A stretch of 64,000 nucleotides of DNA from Novosphingobium sp. Rr 2-17. GTDB lineage: Bacteria > Pseudomonadota > Alphaproteobacteria > Sphingomonadales > Sphingomonadaceae. Below the pieces are notes generated by a model that was not told where the DNA came from, made no database searches, and worked only from the letters and a program-made list of their open reading frames with translations. Positions 15,866-24,708 of the stretch are shown here, one piece after another (within the stretch, counting starts at the first letter, position 1; every line of letters begins with the position of its first letter). The position numbers and the translations under genes were made by a program. The stretch covers positions 148,124-212,123 of the forward strand of contig NZ_AKFJ01000084.1 of the NCBI RefSeq assembly GCF_000272475.1, read 5' to 3'.

Positions 15866-18349
15866 ATGAAATTCACAGCCTTTTTGCTCGCCGGAACGAC
15901 GCTCGCCTGCCTGCCGCAGATCGCCAATGCGCAAGCCGCACAAGGCTCGCCGGCACCCGCGACGGACCAGGCCGCAGCAGAACCCAGCCCGGCTGACGTG
16001 ACCGAAATCATCGTGACCGGCACCGCGCGCGCAGAGCGCCGGCTGACCACCAGTATTTCGGTCAGCGCCGTTGACGCCAAGGATCTCGTCAAACTCGCGC
16101 CGATGGGCAGCGCCGATTTGCTGCGCAACATTCCGGGCCTTCGCGCCGAATCGTCGGGCGGCGAAAGCAATGCCAATATCGCGGTGCGCGGTCTTCCCGT
16201 GGCCAGCGGCGGCGGCAAGTTCGTGCAGTTCCAGGAAGATGGACTGCCGGTGCTCGATTTTGGCGACATCGCCTTTGCCACGGCCGATACGTTCGTGCGT
16301 CCAGACTATAACGTTTCGCGCGTCGAAGTGGTCCGTGGTGGTTCTGCCTCGACCTTTACCAGCAACGCGCCGGGCGCGATCATCAACTTCATCAGCAAGA
16401 CGGGCGAAGTCGCTGGCGGATCGATCGGCGTCACCAAGGGCATCGACTTCAACCGCACTCGCGTGGACGCCGATTACGGCGCCCCCATCGGCGAGGACTG
16501 GCGCTTCCACATCGGCGGCTTCTATCGCATTGGTGATGGCATCCGCGATGCCGGCTACACTGCGGAAAAGGGCGGCCAGGTCAAAGGCAACGTCACGCGC
16601 ACGTTCTCCAACGGCTTCATCCGGCTGAACTTCAAGTTCCTGGACGACCGCTCGCCGATCTACGTCCCTTCCCCCATCAACGTGACCGGCACGGCCTCGA
16701 ACCCCAGCTACACCTCGTACCCCGGCTTTGACGTGCGGTCCGGCACATCGCTGTCGCAGTACTTCCGTTCGGACGTTGCGATCGGCCACGATGGCAAGCG
16801 GATCGTGTCGGACCTGGGCGATGGCTACCGCGTCAAGACGCGCGGCATCGGTGCCGAAGCGTCGTTCGACCTGGGCGGCGGCTGGCGCGTGGATGACAAG
16901 TTCAACATCGCCAGCAATTCGGGCAGCTTCGCTACGTCCTATCCCGGTCAGGTCGCGCCGCTGACGACCTTGATGAACCAGATCGGCGGCGCGGGCGCGA
17001 CGTTGCGCTACGCCAACGGCCCCAACGCCGGCCAGGTCATCGCCAACCCCTCGACGCTCAATGGCAACGGCCTGGGCATCAACGCACTGACCTTTGGCGT
17101 GACGCTGGACGATTTCACCAACGCCACCAACATCCTGACCGTGAACCGCGACTTCAACGTCGGCAGCGGCACGGGCAACCTGACCTTCGGCTATTTCAAG
17201 TCCTACCAGGCAATCAAGATGGACTGGCATTGGAACAGCTATCTTCAGGAAGTGAAGGGCAAGGACGCCGCACTGCTGGACGTCTATAACGCCGCCGGAC
17301 AAGCGGTTACCCAGAACGGGTTGATCGCTTATGGCGAGCCGGTGTTCGGCAATTGCTGCCAGCGCTATTACGATGTCAGCTACAAGATCGACGCGCCGTA
17401 TCTGGCCGTGTCCTACAAGACCGGCGCGCTTAGCCTGGATGGCAGCGTCCGCTTCAACAGCTCGAAAGCCAGCGGATCGTACGCTGGCAGCACCGGCCTG
17501 AGCACTATCGACGTCAATCAGGACGGCATCATTCAAGCGCCCGAGCTCAGCGTGCCGGTGGCCAGCACGCAGGCATCGTCGCCAGTCAATTACCGCAAGA
17601 ACTACTTCACCTACTCGGTCGGCGCCAACTACGAAGTCATGCCTGACCTTGCCTTGTTCGCGCGGGTCAGCCGCGGTGCGCGGTTTAACGCCGATCGCAT
17701 CCTGTTTGGTGGCGGTGTGCGGTCGGACGGCAGCGTGGCCGATGAGGTCGCGGTCAACTTCGTCAACCAGCAGGAAGCCGGCGTGAAGTTCCGCCAAGGC
17801 GGCTTCTACGCCAACCTGACCGCCTTCCGCGCGACCACCGCCGAATCCAACGAAATCGTGATCCCGCAGCAAATGGTGATCAACAACACGTATCGGTCCT
17901 ATGGCCTGGAAGCGGAAGGCGGCTTCGATCGCGGCATATTCCACCTCGTCGCGGGCGCTACGTACACCCATGCCCGGATCGTCAAGAGCCAGGTCAATCC
18001 AGCGCTGAACGGCAATGTCCCCTATCGCCAGGCCGCGCTGGTCTTCCAGGTGACGCCTTCGATCAGCACCGACAAGTTCGAGATCGGCGCCAACATCACC
18101 GGCACCACATCGTCCTACGCATCGGACCTCAACACGCTCAAGATACCGGGCTACGTGATGACCAACGCCTTCGCGTCGTATGCCCTAACGCCGACGCTTC
18201 GGCTTTCGGTAAGCGCGCAGAACTTGTTCAACGTGATCGGCATCACCGAAGTGGGCCAGGTGCCGGACAGCGTGCCGGCCAACGGCATCAACACCGCGCG
18301 CGCTTTCCCCGGGCGCAACGTCAGCGCCACCGCGACGCTGCGGTTCTGA
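15866..18349 (+). CDS. suxA: TonB-dependent receptor of the sucrose locus
   Basis: The 827-residue outer-membrane receptor has a signal peptide (MKFTAFLLAGTTLACLPQIA, cleavage NAQA), a TonB-box-like TEIIVTGTAR, and a plug with DLLRNIPGLRAE, NANIAVRGLPV and VEVVRGGSASTF. The long barrel ends in TATLRF with the terminal phenylalanine. ATG 15866 follows GGAGGGGA at good distance. The stop overlaps the next ATG as TGATG, so the downstream genes are translationally coupled. By position it matches SuxA, the sucrose receptor of the Xanthomonas sux locus. Transport of sucrose is inferred; receptors of this type also take larger glucosides. Confidence 0.9.
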   Translation: MKFTAFLLAGTTLACLPQIANAQAAQGSPAPATDQAAAEPSPADVTEIIVTGTARAERRLTTSISVSAVDAKDLVKLAPMGSADLLRNIPGLRAESSGGESNANIAVRGLPVASGGGKFVQFQEDGLPVLDFGDIAFATADTFVRPDYNVSRVEVVRGGSASTFTSNAPGAIINFISKTGEVAGGSIGVTKGIDFNRTRVDADYGAPIGEDWRFHIGGFYRIGDGIRDAGYTAEKGGQVKGNVTRTFSNGFIRLNFKFLDDRSPIYVPSPINVTGTASNPSYTSYPGFDVRSGTSLSQYFRSDVAIGHDGKRIVSDLGDGYRVKTRGIGAEASFDLGGGWRVDDKFNIASNSGSFATSYPGQVAPLTTLMNQIGGAGATLRYANGPNAGQVIANPSTLNGNGLGINALTFGVTLDDFTNATNILTVNRDFNVGSGTGNLTFGYFKSYQAIKMDWHWNSYLQEVKGKDAALLDVYNAAGQAVTQNGLIAYGEPVFGNCCQRYYDVSYKIDAPYLAVSYKTGALSLDGSVRFNSSKASGSYAGSTGLSTIDVNQDGIIQAPELSVPVASTQASSPVNYRKNYFTYSVGANYEVMPDLALFARVSRGARFNADRILFGGGVRSDGSVADEVAVNFVNQQEAGVKFRQGGFYANLTAFRATTAESNEIVIPQQMVINNTYRSYGLEAEGGFDRGIFHLVAGATYTHARIVKSQVNPALNGNVPYRQAALVFQVTPSISTDKFEIGANITGTTSSYASDLNTLKIPGYVMTNAFASYALTPTLRLSVSAQNLFNVIGITEVGQVPDSVPANGINTARAFPGRNVSATATLRF

Positions 18350-19401
18350 TGCGCAAGCGATTGTTACCGATGGCCGCGATGGCCATGGCCGCCATAGGAA
18401 CCGGGGCGATGACCACGAATGCAGCGGCGGAACAGACGTATGTCGTTCCGCCCAGGCCGCTACCCGTACCGAAAACCGTCAGCCCCGAACTGCAAGTGCT
18501 GATCGGATCGCCGCTGAACCCGAGCTGGGATCAGCACCCGGCAACGGCGGAGGCGTGGCGCACGCTGGTCAAGACTTACGCTGCCGATATCGAAGCGGTC
18601 TTGCCGGCCCTGATGGCACGGGAGAAGGTGACGATCCGTCAGGACCGGATGAACGGCGTGCCGGTGTTCTGGGTCGAACCCAAAGTGGTCACGCCCGAAA
18701 ACCGCAACCGCATCCTCGTCAATTTCCATGGCGGGGCCTACGTCTTCGCACCGGGCAAAGCCGGCCTGCGGGACGCGATATTGCTGGCCGGGCGTGGCTT
18801 TCGGGTGCTCAGCGTCGATTACCGGATGGCCCCCGATGCGCCTTATCCCGCCGCGATCGACGATGCCGAAGCCGTTTGGAAAGCAGTCGTCGCCCAGCAC
18901 CCGGCCAAGCGCATCGGCGTGTTCGGATCGTCCACCGGCGGTGCGATGACGCTGGCGCTGGTCGTGCGCGCCAAAGCCCACCACTTGCCGCTGCCCGGCG
19001 CCTTGTGGGCCGGCACGCCCTGGGCCCAGCTCGACAAAGTCGGCGACAGCTATTTCACCAACGATCATGTCGACAATGCGCTGGTATCCTATGACGGTTT
19101 GCTGGGTGCAGCGGCCAAGACCTATGCGAACGGGCATGATATGGCAGACCCGGAACTGTCGCCGGTCAACGCCGATTTCACCGGCTTCCCACCGACGCTA
19201 CTGACGACCGGCACCCGCGACTTGTTCCTGTCCAACACGATCCGGGTCCATCGCAAGCTGAAGCAGGCCGGCGTCGCTGCCGATCTCAACGTCTACGAAG
19301 GGCTGTCGCACGGCGACTTCGAGCGCGATCCCGATCTGCCGGAATCGCGCGAAGTCTATGGCGAGGCCGCCGCCTTCTTTCGCCACGCGCTGGCCCGATG
19401 A
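18349..19401 (+). CDS. Secreted alpha/beta hydrolase (HSL-type esterase) in the sucrose operon
   Basis: The 350-residue protein has a signal peptide (MRKRLLPMAAMAMAAIGTGA, cleavage near NAAAE) and so should be periplasmic. The hormone-sensitive-lipase fold is shown by the oxyanion motif NFHGGAYVF, the nucleophile elbow GSSTG (Ser in GxSxG; this family more often has GDSAG), the acid in TGTRDLF and the His in LSHGDFER. It overlaps the receptor stop by one base and its own stop overlaps the next start by four, so it is firmly inside the sucrose operon. The core sux locus of Xanthomonas as I know it has no esterase, which suggests the imported substrate may be an acylated sucrose. That is inference. 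Confidence 0.85.
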   Translation: MRKRLLPMAAMAMAAIGTGAMTTNAAAEQTYVVPPRPLPVPKTVSPELQVLIGSPLNPSWDQHPATAEAWRTLVKTYAADIEAVLPALMAREKVTIRQDRMNGVPVFWVEPKVVTPENRNRILVNFHGGAYVFAPGKAGLRDAILLAGRGFRVLSVDYRMAPDAPYPAAIDDAEAVWKAVVAQHPAKRIGVFGSSTGGAMTLALVVRAKAHHLPLPGALWAGTPWAQLDKVGDSYFTNDHVDNALVSYDGLLGAAAKTYANGHDMADPELSPVNADFTGFPPTLLTTGTRDLFLSNTIRVHRKLKQAGVAADLNVYEGLSHGDFERDPDLPESREVYGEAAAFFRHALAR

Positions 19402-21131
19402 TCGAGGACTTGCGGTCGCTGTTCGGCTTGCTGGAGCCACTGTACCAGGCCCATCCCGCCTGGCCGGTGGAACGGGACCGCATTGGCCAGGTTCTGGCCA
19501 CCGCTGCCGAGGCCCGGTCGCCGGCTCTGCGCGCGCTCGACGCTGACCGGGCCGCGCGCCCGGCCTGGTTCGGCGCGCCGGACATGATCGGCTACAGTTT
19601 CTATGTCGATCGGTTCGCCGGCACGGTCGCGGGCCTGCAAGGCCGTTTGCCGTGGCTGGAGACGCTGGGCGTGCGCCTTCTCCACCCCTTGCCCATGACG
19701 CGGGGGCAGGCGGGCGATAGCGATGGCGGGTTCGCGGTTGCCGATTACCGCGCGATCGAGCCCGCGCTCGGCAGCCTGGACGATGTCCGCGCGCTAGCCA
19801 CCGACCTGCATGGTCGCGGCATGGCGCTGGCGATGGACTGCGTGCTCAACCACACCGCGCGCGATCACGCGTGGGCGCAGGCGGCACTGGCGGGCGACGT
19901 CGAGAAGCGCGGCTACTATCGCATCCTGGACGATGCGGACGACGTGACGGCATGGGAAGCCGATCTGGACGAAGTGTTCCCCGATACCGCCCCCGGCAAC
20001 TTCACGCACGAGCCCGCGCTGGGCGGCTGGGTGTGGACCAGCTTCTATCCGTTCCAGTGGGATCTCGACTGGTCGAACCCGGCGGTATTCCGGGAAATGC
20101 TCGACGTGCTGCTGTTCTGGGCGAACGTGGGCGTCGATGCCTTCCGCCTGGATAGCGCGCCTTACTTGTGGAAGCGACGCGGCACCGTATCGCGCAATCT
20201 GCCTGAAACGCACACGCTGGTCGCTGCTTTGCGCGCCGGGCTGGACGCGGTGGCACCGGGCGTCGCGCTGCTGGCCGAAGCGATCGAGCGGACTGCCGAC
20301 GTGCTGCCGTATATCGAACCCCAGGACGGTACGCGCGCGGCGCAGCTTGCCTATCACAACGGCGTCATGGCGGCGCTGTGGGTGGCGCTGGCGACGGGTG
20401 ACGCGGCAATCATCGGCGAACTGGTGCGCGATACCGTGCTGACGCGCGCCGATACTGCCTGGCTCAGCTATCTGCGCTGCCATGACGACATCATCTGGTC
20501 GGCGCTGAACGGGCGCGTTGCGGCGGACGAGCTGGATCGTATCTCCGATTTCTACGCCGGGGCAGGCGGGTTCGCCGACGGCCGTCGGTTCCAGGCGCGG
20601 CCCGGCGCCGCGCCCAGCACCGTCGGCATGCTGGCCTCGCTGGTCGGGACCCAAGGAGCGCGCGCGCTGGACCGCTACCGCTTGCTGCTGGCAACGATGC
20701 TGGCGCTGCCGGGCATGCCGATGCTGTACATGGGCGACGAAATCGGCCTGCCCAATCATGTCGATCCCGCTGCGCCCGACGATGCGCGGTGGTTGCATCG
20801 CCCGCCGATGGATTGGCCCCGCGCCGATGCCGCCGCTGCTGGCGAGGGGCCGGGGGCACAGTGGCTATCGCTGACCCGGCGCCTGATCGCGGTGCGCGCT
20901 TCGCTGCCCGCACTCGATGCGAAAGCTGCGACCATGGTGCGCGACGATGCCCCCGGCTTGCTCGTCGTCGAGCGGGGCAGCGGAGACGAAATGATCGTAC
21001 TGGTCGCCAATTTCGGTGAGCGACCGCAGCCGCTGCCGCTCGACGGAGACTGGAAAGATGCGATCGAGGACCGCCCTATCGCTCGCCTGATCGCGCCGGG
21101 TTGCGTTTTCTGGGCCAAGCGCCGTGGCTGA
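19398..21131 (+). CDS. suxB: GH13 subfamily 4 sucrose hydrolase / amylosucrase
   Basis: The 577-residue enzyme splits sucrose, either by hydrolysis or by transfer of glucose to a growing alpha-glucan. It follows the amylosucrase pattern: MDCVLNHTARDHAWA, VFPDTAPGNF, WVWTSFYPFQWDLDWSNP, the nucleophile Asp252 in FRLDSAPYLW, acid/base Glu294 in LLAEAIE, and Asp363 in RCHDDIIW. The Asp-Glu spacing of 42 equals that of Neisseria amylosucrase. There is no signal peptide, so it acts in the cytoplasm behind the transporter. Length is below typical amylosucrases (about 630-650). With a fructokinase directly downstream, catabolic sucrose hydrolysis is the more likely role, but polymer synthesis cannot be excluded. 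Confidence 0.9.
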   Translation: MIEDLRSLFGLLEPLYQAHPAWPVERDRIGQVLATAAEARSPALRALDADRAARPAWFGAPDMIGYSFYVDRFAGTVAGLQGRLPWLETLGVRLLHPLPMTRGQAGDSDGGFAVADYRAIEPALGSLDDVRALATDLHGRGMALAMDCVLNHTARDHAWAQAALAGDVEKRGYYRILDDADDVTAWEADLDEVFPDTAPGNFTHEPALGGWVWTSFYPFQWDLDWSNPAVFREMLDVLLFWANVGVDAFRLDSAPYLWKRRGTVSRNLPETHTLVAALRAGLDAVAPGVALLAEAIERTADVLPYIEPQDGTRAAQLAYHNGVMAALWVALATGDAAIIGELVRDTVLTRADTAWLSYLRCHDDIIWSALNGRVAADELDRISDFYAGAGGFADGRRFQARPGAAPSTVGMLASLVGTQGARALDRYRLLLATMLALPGMPMLYMGDEIGLPNHVDPAAPDDARWLHRPPMDWPRADAAAAGEGPGAQWLSLTRRLIAVRASLPALDAKAATMVRDDAPGLLVVERGSGDEMIVLVANFGERPQPLPLDGDWKDAIEDRPIARLIAPGCVFWAKRRG

Positions 21132-22029
21132 ACCGCTCGTGGCCGGCCTTGAACTAGGCGGCACGAAATGCTTCGCGCTGCTCGGGCGCGGGCAGACGCT
21201 CGTGGAGCGGATAGCAGTGCCGACGACCATCCCGGCCGAGACGATGGACCGGCTGGAGGCGCAGTTGCGGACGTGGTGGGCGCACGAACGCTTCGCCGCG
21301 ATCGGCATCGGCAGCTTCGGCCCGATCGGCCTCGATCCTATGCGCGCCGACTATGGTTTCATCACCAATACCCCCAAGATCGGCTGGGCCGGCACCGATG
21401 TGGTCGGGCGATTCGCGCGTGCGTTCGCCGTGCCGATCGGCTTCGACACGGACGTGACCGCCGCCGCGCTGGCCGAGCATCGCTGGGGTGCAGCACAAGG
21501 CATGACGTCCAGCGTCTACCTGACGATCGGCACCGGCATCGGCGGCGGCGCCATCGTCAACGGACGTCCGCTGCGCGGCTTTCTCCACCCTGAAATGGGC
21601 CATGTCCGCGTCCGGCGCGAGGCAGGCGATACCTTTCCCGGCACTTGCCCGTTCCACGCCGATTGCCTGGAAGGCCTCGCGTCCGGCCCCGCCATCGCGG
21701 CGCGCGCGGGTCGTCCGGCGCAGGACATCGCCCCCGGCGATCCGCTGTGGCAACCCATCGCCGCGGCCATCGCCGAACTGCTCGCCACCCTGATCCTGAC
21801 CCTATCGCCCCAACGGATTGCGATCGGTGGCGGTGTCGGCTGCGGCCAGCCGCATCTGATCCCCCTGATCCGCAGCCATGTCGCGACGTTCCTGACCGGT
21901 TACGTCGCGGGCATGGACGAACCCACGCTGGAAACCGTGATCGACACCGCGTGCTTTGGCGACCAAGCCGGGCCTCTCGGCACTCTGGCGCTGGCGCTCA
22001 CCGCGATCGAGGAACGACGCCTGCGGTAG
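21124..22029 (+). CDS. ROK-family fructokinase
   Basis: The 301-residue kinase phosphorylates the fructose released from sucrose, using ATP in the cytoplasm. The phosphate loop LELGGTKC is at residues 9-16, the catalytic Asp lies in GFDTDV (108-110), and the glycine loop is TIGTGIGGG. A zinc site is formed by His160 in EMGH and CPFHADC (Cys175, His178, Cys181), the pattern of bacterial ROK fructokinases. It starts with GTG 21124 inside the end of the sucrose hydrolase gene (8-base overlap), so it is coupled to it. Its 3' end overlaps the convergent membrane glycosyltransferase gene by 32 bp. Confidence 0.9.
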   Translation: MAEPLVAGLELGGTKCFALLGRGQTLVERIAVPTTIPAETMDRLEAQLRTWWAHERFAAIGIGSFGPIGLDPMRADYGFITNTPKIGWAGTDVVGRFARAFAVPIGFDTDVTAAALAEHRWGAAQGMTSSVYLTIGTGIGGGAIVNGRPLRGFLHPEMGHVRVRREAGDTFPGTCPFHADCLEGLASGPAIAARAGRPAQDIAPGDPLWQPIAAAIAELLATLILTLSPQRIAIGGGVGCGQPHLIPLIRSHVATFLTGYVAGMDEPTLETVIDTACFGDQAGPLGTLALALTAIEERRLR

Positions 22030-23299
22030 GTCGCTTTTCCAGCATCATCGCGACCCACCAAGCAACCATCGCTAACATTGCGGCATCGGCTGGTTGGCGG
22101 AACCTCCAGCTTCCCCAGCTTATTATGGCGATGCCGGACACCAGCAAAGGCACGAGATAGAAACGCGCACTTTCCCGCCGGATGATCGGACTTGTCGCCA
22201 GTGCCGCGCAGCACATTAGGGAAAGCAGTATGATGGGCACGTTGCCGAAAACCGTCATCACCAGGCCATTGTCGAAAAAGGGATAAATCCCCCACATGTA
22301 GGACAACTTGCGCAGCGTGAGGTACAAGGCATCGCCGGGATGGGCTTTGACCCACTCCATCGCGCGCTTGGTATAAAGCCTGTCTCTCTCGCCGTAGGTG
22401 AGATGCGTCTCGTTGGGCTTGAGATAGCCGTTTTCGCCGGGATCGATCCATTTTCCGGGCCCGGTCCACGATGTACGGTGTTCCAGACGGACATCGTCCA
22501 GCGGCACCAGCAGTTTGCTGTTGAGGCCACCGGCCAGGGTTTCTCCGCCATTGGCCGTCAGCAGCACCGGATAACCCACGCGCTGCGAGATATGGATGGA
22601 CCAGGGCAGGACGACCAGCAGGAAGCCGACGATCATGGCCAGCATGGACTTTGCCGTGATAGCGATGTTTCTGGTATCCAGCAGCACTGTCAGTGCCAAG
22701 ATCGGCAGGAACAACTGATACATCGTGCGGATGTGGGTTAGAATGCCGATCAGCAGTCCGATGCCGATCCATCGCGCGATCGCCCCGGTCTTACCGGCAG
22801 GCGGGATGCAGGCCAGCACCAGCAGGAAGCAGGGGAGGGCAATCGCTTCGCTGTAGAGCGACGCCGCCAGAAAGATTTGTGGCGGCCACAAAGCCAAGGC
22901 CAGTCCAGCCAGGGCGGCAGCATCGCGACGACCGCTTGCGCGTTCGACAGCGACGGCTAGCAGCGGCGGCGCAGTGGCGGCAAGGGCCGCGATCGCCATT
23001 TGCACGGCCATGAGTTGCGGGAAAACCAGACGAATGGCCGCCAGCACCATGGGGTATCCCATCGTGCGGCGACCGTTGTCGTTGAAATGGCCGTCCAGCA
23101 ACCCCGTGCTCAGCGTCCAGTACTCGCGCTCGTCGGGGTCCAGGGTTTGTACGCTCGGGCGGAAAAAGTGCCCCAGACCCGCAGCCAGGCAGATCGCCAT
23201 GGTGAGGACGTAAAGCCCCAAAACGATAGTGCGCAAAGAAATGGCATCGAGCCACGCAAGGTCGAGGCGGTAGGCGGAAGCTCGTGACTTGCCCATCAT
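21998..23299 (-). CDS. Membrane glycosyltransferase, ArnT/PMT (GT39-like) family
   Basis: The 433-residue polytopic protein has about ten hydrophobic helices. A long extracytoplasmic loop after the first helix carries the acidic LDPDEREYWTLS motif near residue 55. This matches lipid-phosphate-sugar dependent transferases of the GT39/ArnT class, which add sugars to lipids, proteins or polymers on the periplasmic side. A second soluble loop lies at about 245-300. The in-frame ATG pair at 23299/23296 is preceded by GGATCGAG. It is divergent from the glycosyltransferase at 23466 and opens the large surface-glycan region. Donor and acceptor are not readable from sequence. Confidence 0.75.
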   Translation of the reverse strand: MMGKSRASAYRLDLAWLDAISLRTIVLGLYVLTMAICLAAGLGHFFRPSVQTLDPDEREYWTLSTGLLDGHFNDNGRRTMGYPMVLAAIRLVFPQLMAVQMAIAALAATAPPLLAVAVERASGRRDAAALAGLALALWPPQIFLAASLYSEAIALPCFLLVLACIPPAGKTGAIARWIGIGLLIGILTHIRTMYQLFLPILALTVLLDTRNIAITAKSMLAMIVGFLLVVLPWSIHISQRVGYPVLLTANGGETLAGGLNSKLLVPLDDVRLEHRTSWTGPGKWIDPGENGYLKPNETHLTYGERDRLYTKRAMEWVKAHPGDALYLTLRKLSYMWGIYPFFDNGLVMTVFGNVPIILLSLMCCAALATSPIIRRESARFYLVPLLVSGIAIISWGSWRFRQPADAAMLAMVAWWVAMMLEKRPTAGVVPRSR

Positions 23300-23465
23300 C
23301 TCGATCCGCGCCGTTTTCTGGCGAATTCCATTTCGCGTGCCCCACTCAACCCCGAAAATCAGGGACCGACTCGGAGCAAACCCCGCACGTTGTCAAGCGT
23401 CGCGGGCTGTTGCGCTGGGATCGAAGCTGGCGTTGGGGTCGCAAAACTGCGAGACACGAGGCTGC

Positions 23466-24704
23466 ATGACTGGGAGATCGACATTGCAAGGTACGGCATC
23501 GCTGCTTCTGGTGACGCACGTACACATGCGGCAGGGGCCCAACGGCCTCCAGATCGACGACCAGACCGCAGCGGGCATCGAGCAGTGGTGCCAGCACTTC
23601 GACAGCGTCACGTTCTACGGCATCCTGCTGGAAGCGAGCGCCGGCCCCAGTTCGACCGCTTGGGTCGATACGCACGAGGGACCGATCGGCGAGAAGGCAA
23701 AGCTGGTCGCGCTGCCTTACGCCTATGGCCTGAGCAAGATGGCCCGCGCCTTTCGAAAGGTCCGCGCCGAGTTGCGCGGTGCGATCCCCCGGCATCGCCA
23801 CTTGTGCTTCACGCTGGGCAACGCAATCGGCGACTGGCCTGCCGTGGCCGCGTTCGAGGCGATCCGTCAGAAGCGGCGTTACGCGGCGTGGATCGACCGG
23901 GTCGAATCCTCGATCGTCCGCAACAAGTTTGCGGGCTCTCCGGTCAAACGGCTGGCGGCGGAGATGGTCCTGCCGCTGACTGAGGGTTGCACGCGCTATC
24001 TGGTGAGCAAGAGCGCGGTGGCGCTGCTCCAAGGTGGGGACAGCTACGAGCATTACGCCCGCTCGGCGTCTGATCCGCACTGCACTTACGATACGCATAC
24101 CCATGCCTGCGAAGCCATCGCGACGGGTGAGTTGGTTCGCAAGCAAGCGCGCGCGCTGGCTGGAGAGCCGCTGAACATCGTCTATGTGGGGCGGGCGACG
24201 GCGATGAAGGGGCCGTTCGACTGGCTGGATACGCTGCACCGGCTGGCCTGCGCGCAAATCCCGTTCACGGCCACCTGGATTGGCGATGGCCCGGATCTGC
24301 CCGCAATCAAGACGCACGCCGCCGGTCTCGGGCTTGCCGATGTGGTCCAATTTCCCGGCTTCGAGGCCAATCGCGATGGCTTGCTGCGCCGATTGAAGGA
24401 CAGCGATCTGCTACTGTTCTGCCACAAGACTCCCGAATCGGCGCGGTGCCTCATCGAAGCGCTGGTCTGCGGCTGCCCGATCGTGGGCTATGCCAGTGCC
24501 TATCCGCGCGGCCTGGTTCAGGAGCACGGTGGCGGGGCGTTGGCACCCCAAAACGATGTGGCGGCGCTGGCCGAACGGATCGTCAGGCTCAACGAAGATC
24601 GCGGCGCCTTGGCCGGATTGATCGGGCAAGCGGCTGCGAGCGGGGCGCTGTATAACGAGGACGCGGTCTACGCCCACCGGGCGGAATTGATGCGGCGGGC
24701 CTGA
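23466..24704 (+). CDS. Glycosyltransferase family 4-like protein (GT-B fold)
   Basis: The 412-residue protein has an N-terminal Rossmann-like half (ASLLLVTHVHMRQGPNGLQI) and a C-terminal donor-binding half. The C-terminal half has LNIVYVGRATAMKGPFDWLD, FPGFEANRDGLLRRLKDSDL and CLIEALVCGCPIVGYASAYP, the E-x7-E-like region of GT1/GT4 retaining enzymes. ATG 23466 is chosen because the conserved domain begins just after it and CGAGG precedes it; the longer reading adds 59 unlikely residues. It converges on the flippase gene with only four bases between their stop codons. It probably adds one sugar to a lipid-linked surface glycan in the cytoplasm. Confidence 0.8.
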   Translation: MTGRSTLQGTASLLLVTHVHMRQGPNGLQIDDQTAAGIEQWCQHFDSVTFYGILLEASAGPSSTAWVDTHEGPIGEKAKLVALPYAYGLSKMARAFRKVRAELRGAIPRHRHLCFTLGNAIGDWPAVAAFEAIRQKRRYAAWIDRVESSIVRNKFAGSPVKRLAAEMVLPLTEGCTRYLVSKSAVALLQGGDSYEHYARSASDPHCTYDTHTHACEAIATGELVRKQARALAGEPLNIVYVGRATAMKGPFDWLDTLHRLACAQIPFTATWIGDGPDLPAIKTHAAGLGLADVVQFPGFEANRDGLLRRLKDSDLLLFCHKTPESARCLIEALVCGCPIVGYASAYPRGLVQEHGGGALAPQNDVAALAERIVRLNEDRGALAGLIGQAAASGALYNEDAVYAHRAELMRRA

Positions 24705-24708
24705 TCGC

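Noticed and set aside
15761..17971. Long minus-strand open frame (736 codons) opposite the suxA-like receptor gene
   Set aside because: It lies entirely antisense to a well-supported TonB receptor, has Val/Ala/Asp/Arg-rich composition without domains, and is an expected shadow of GC-rich codon usage.
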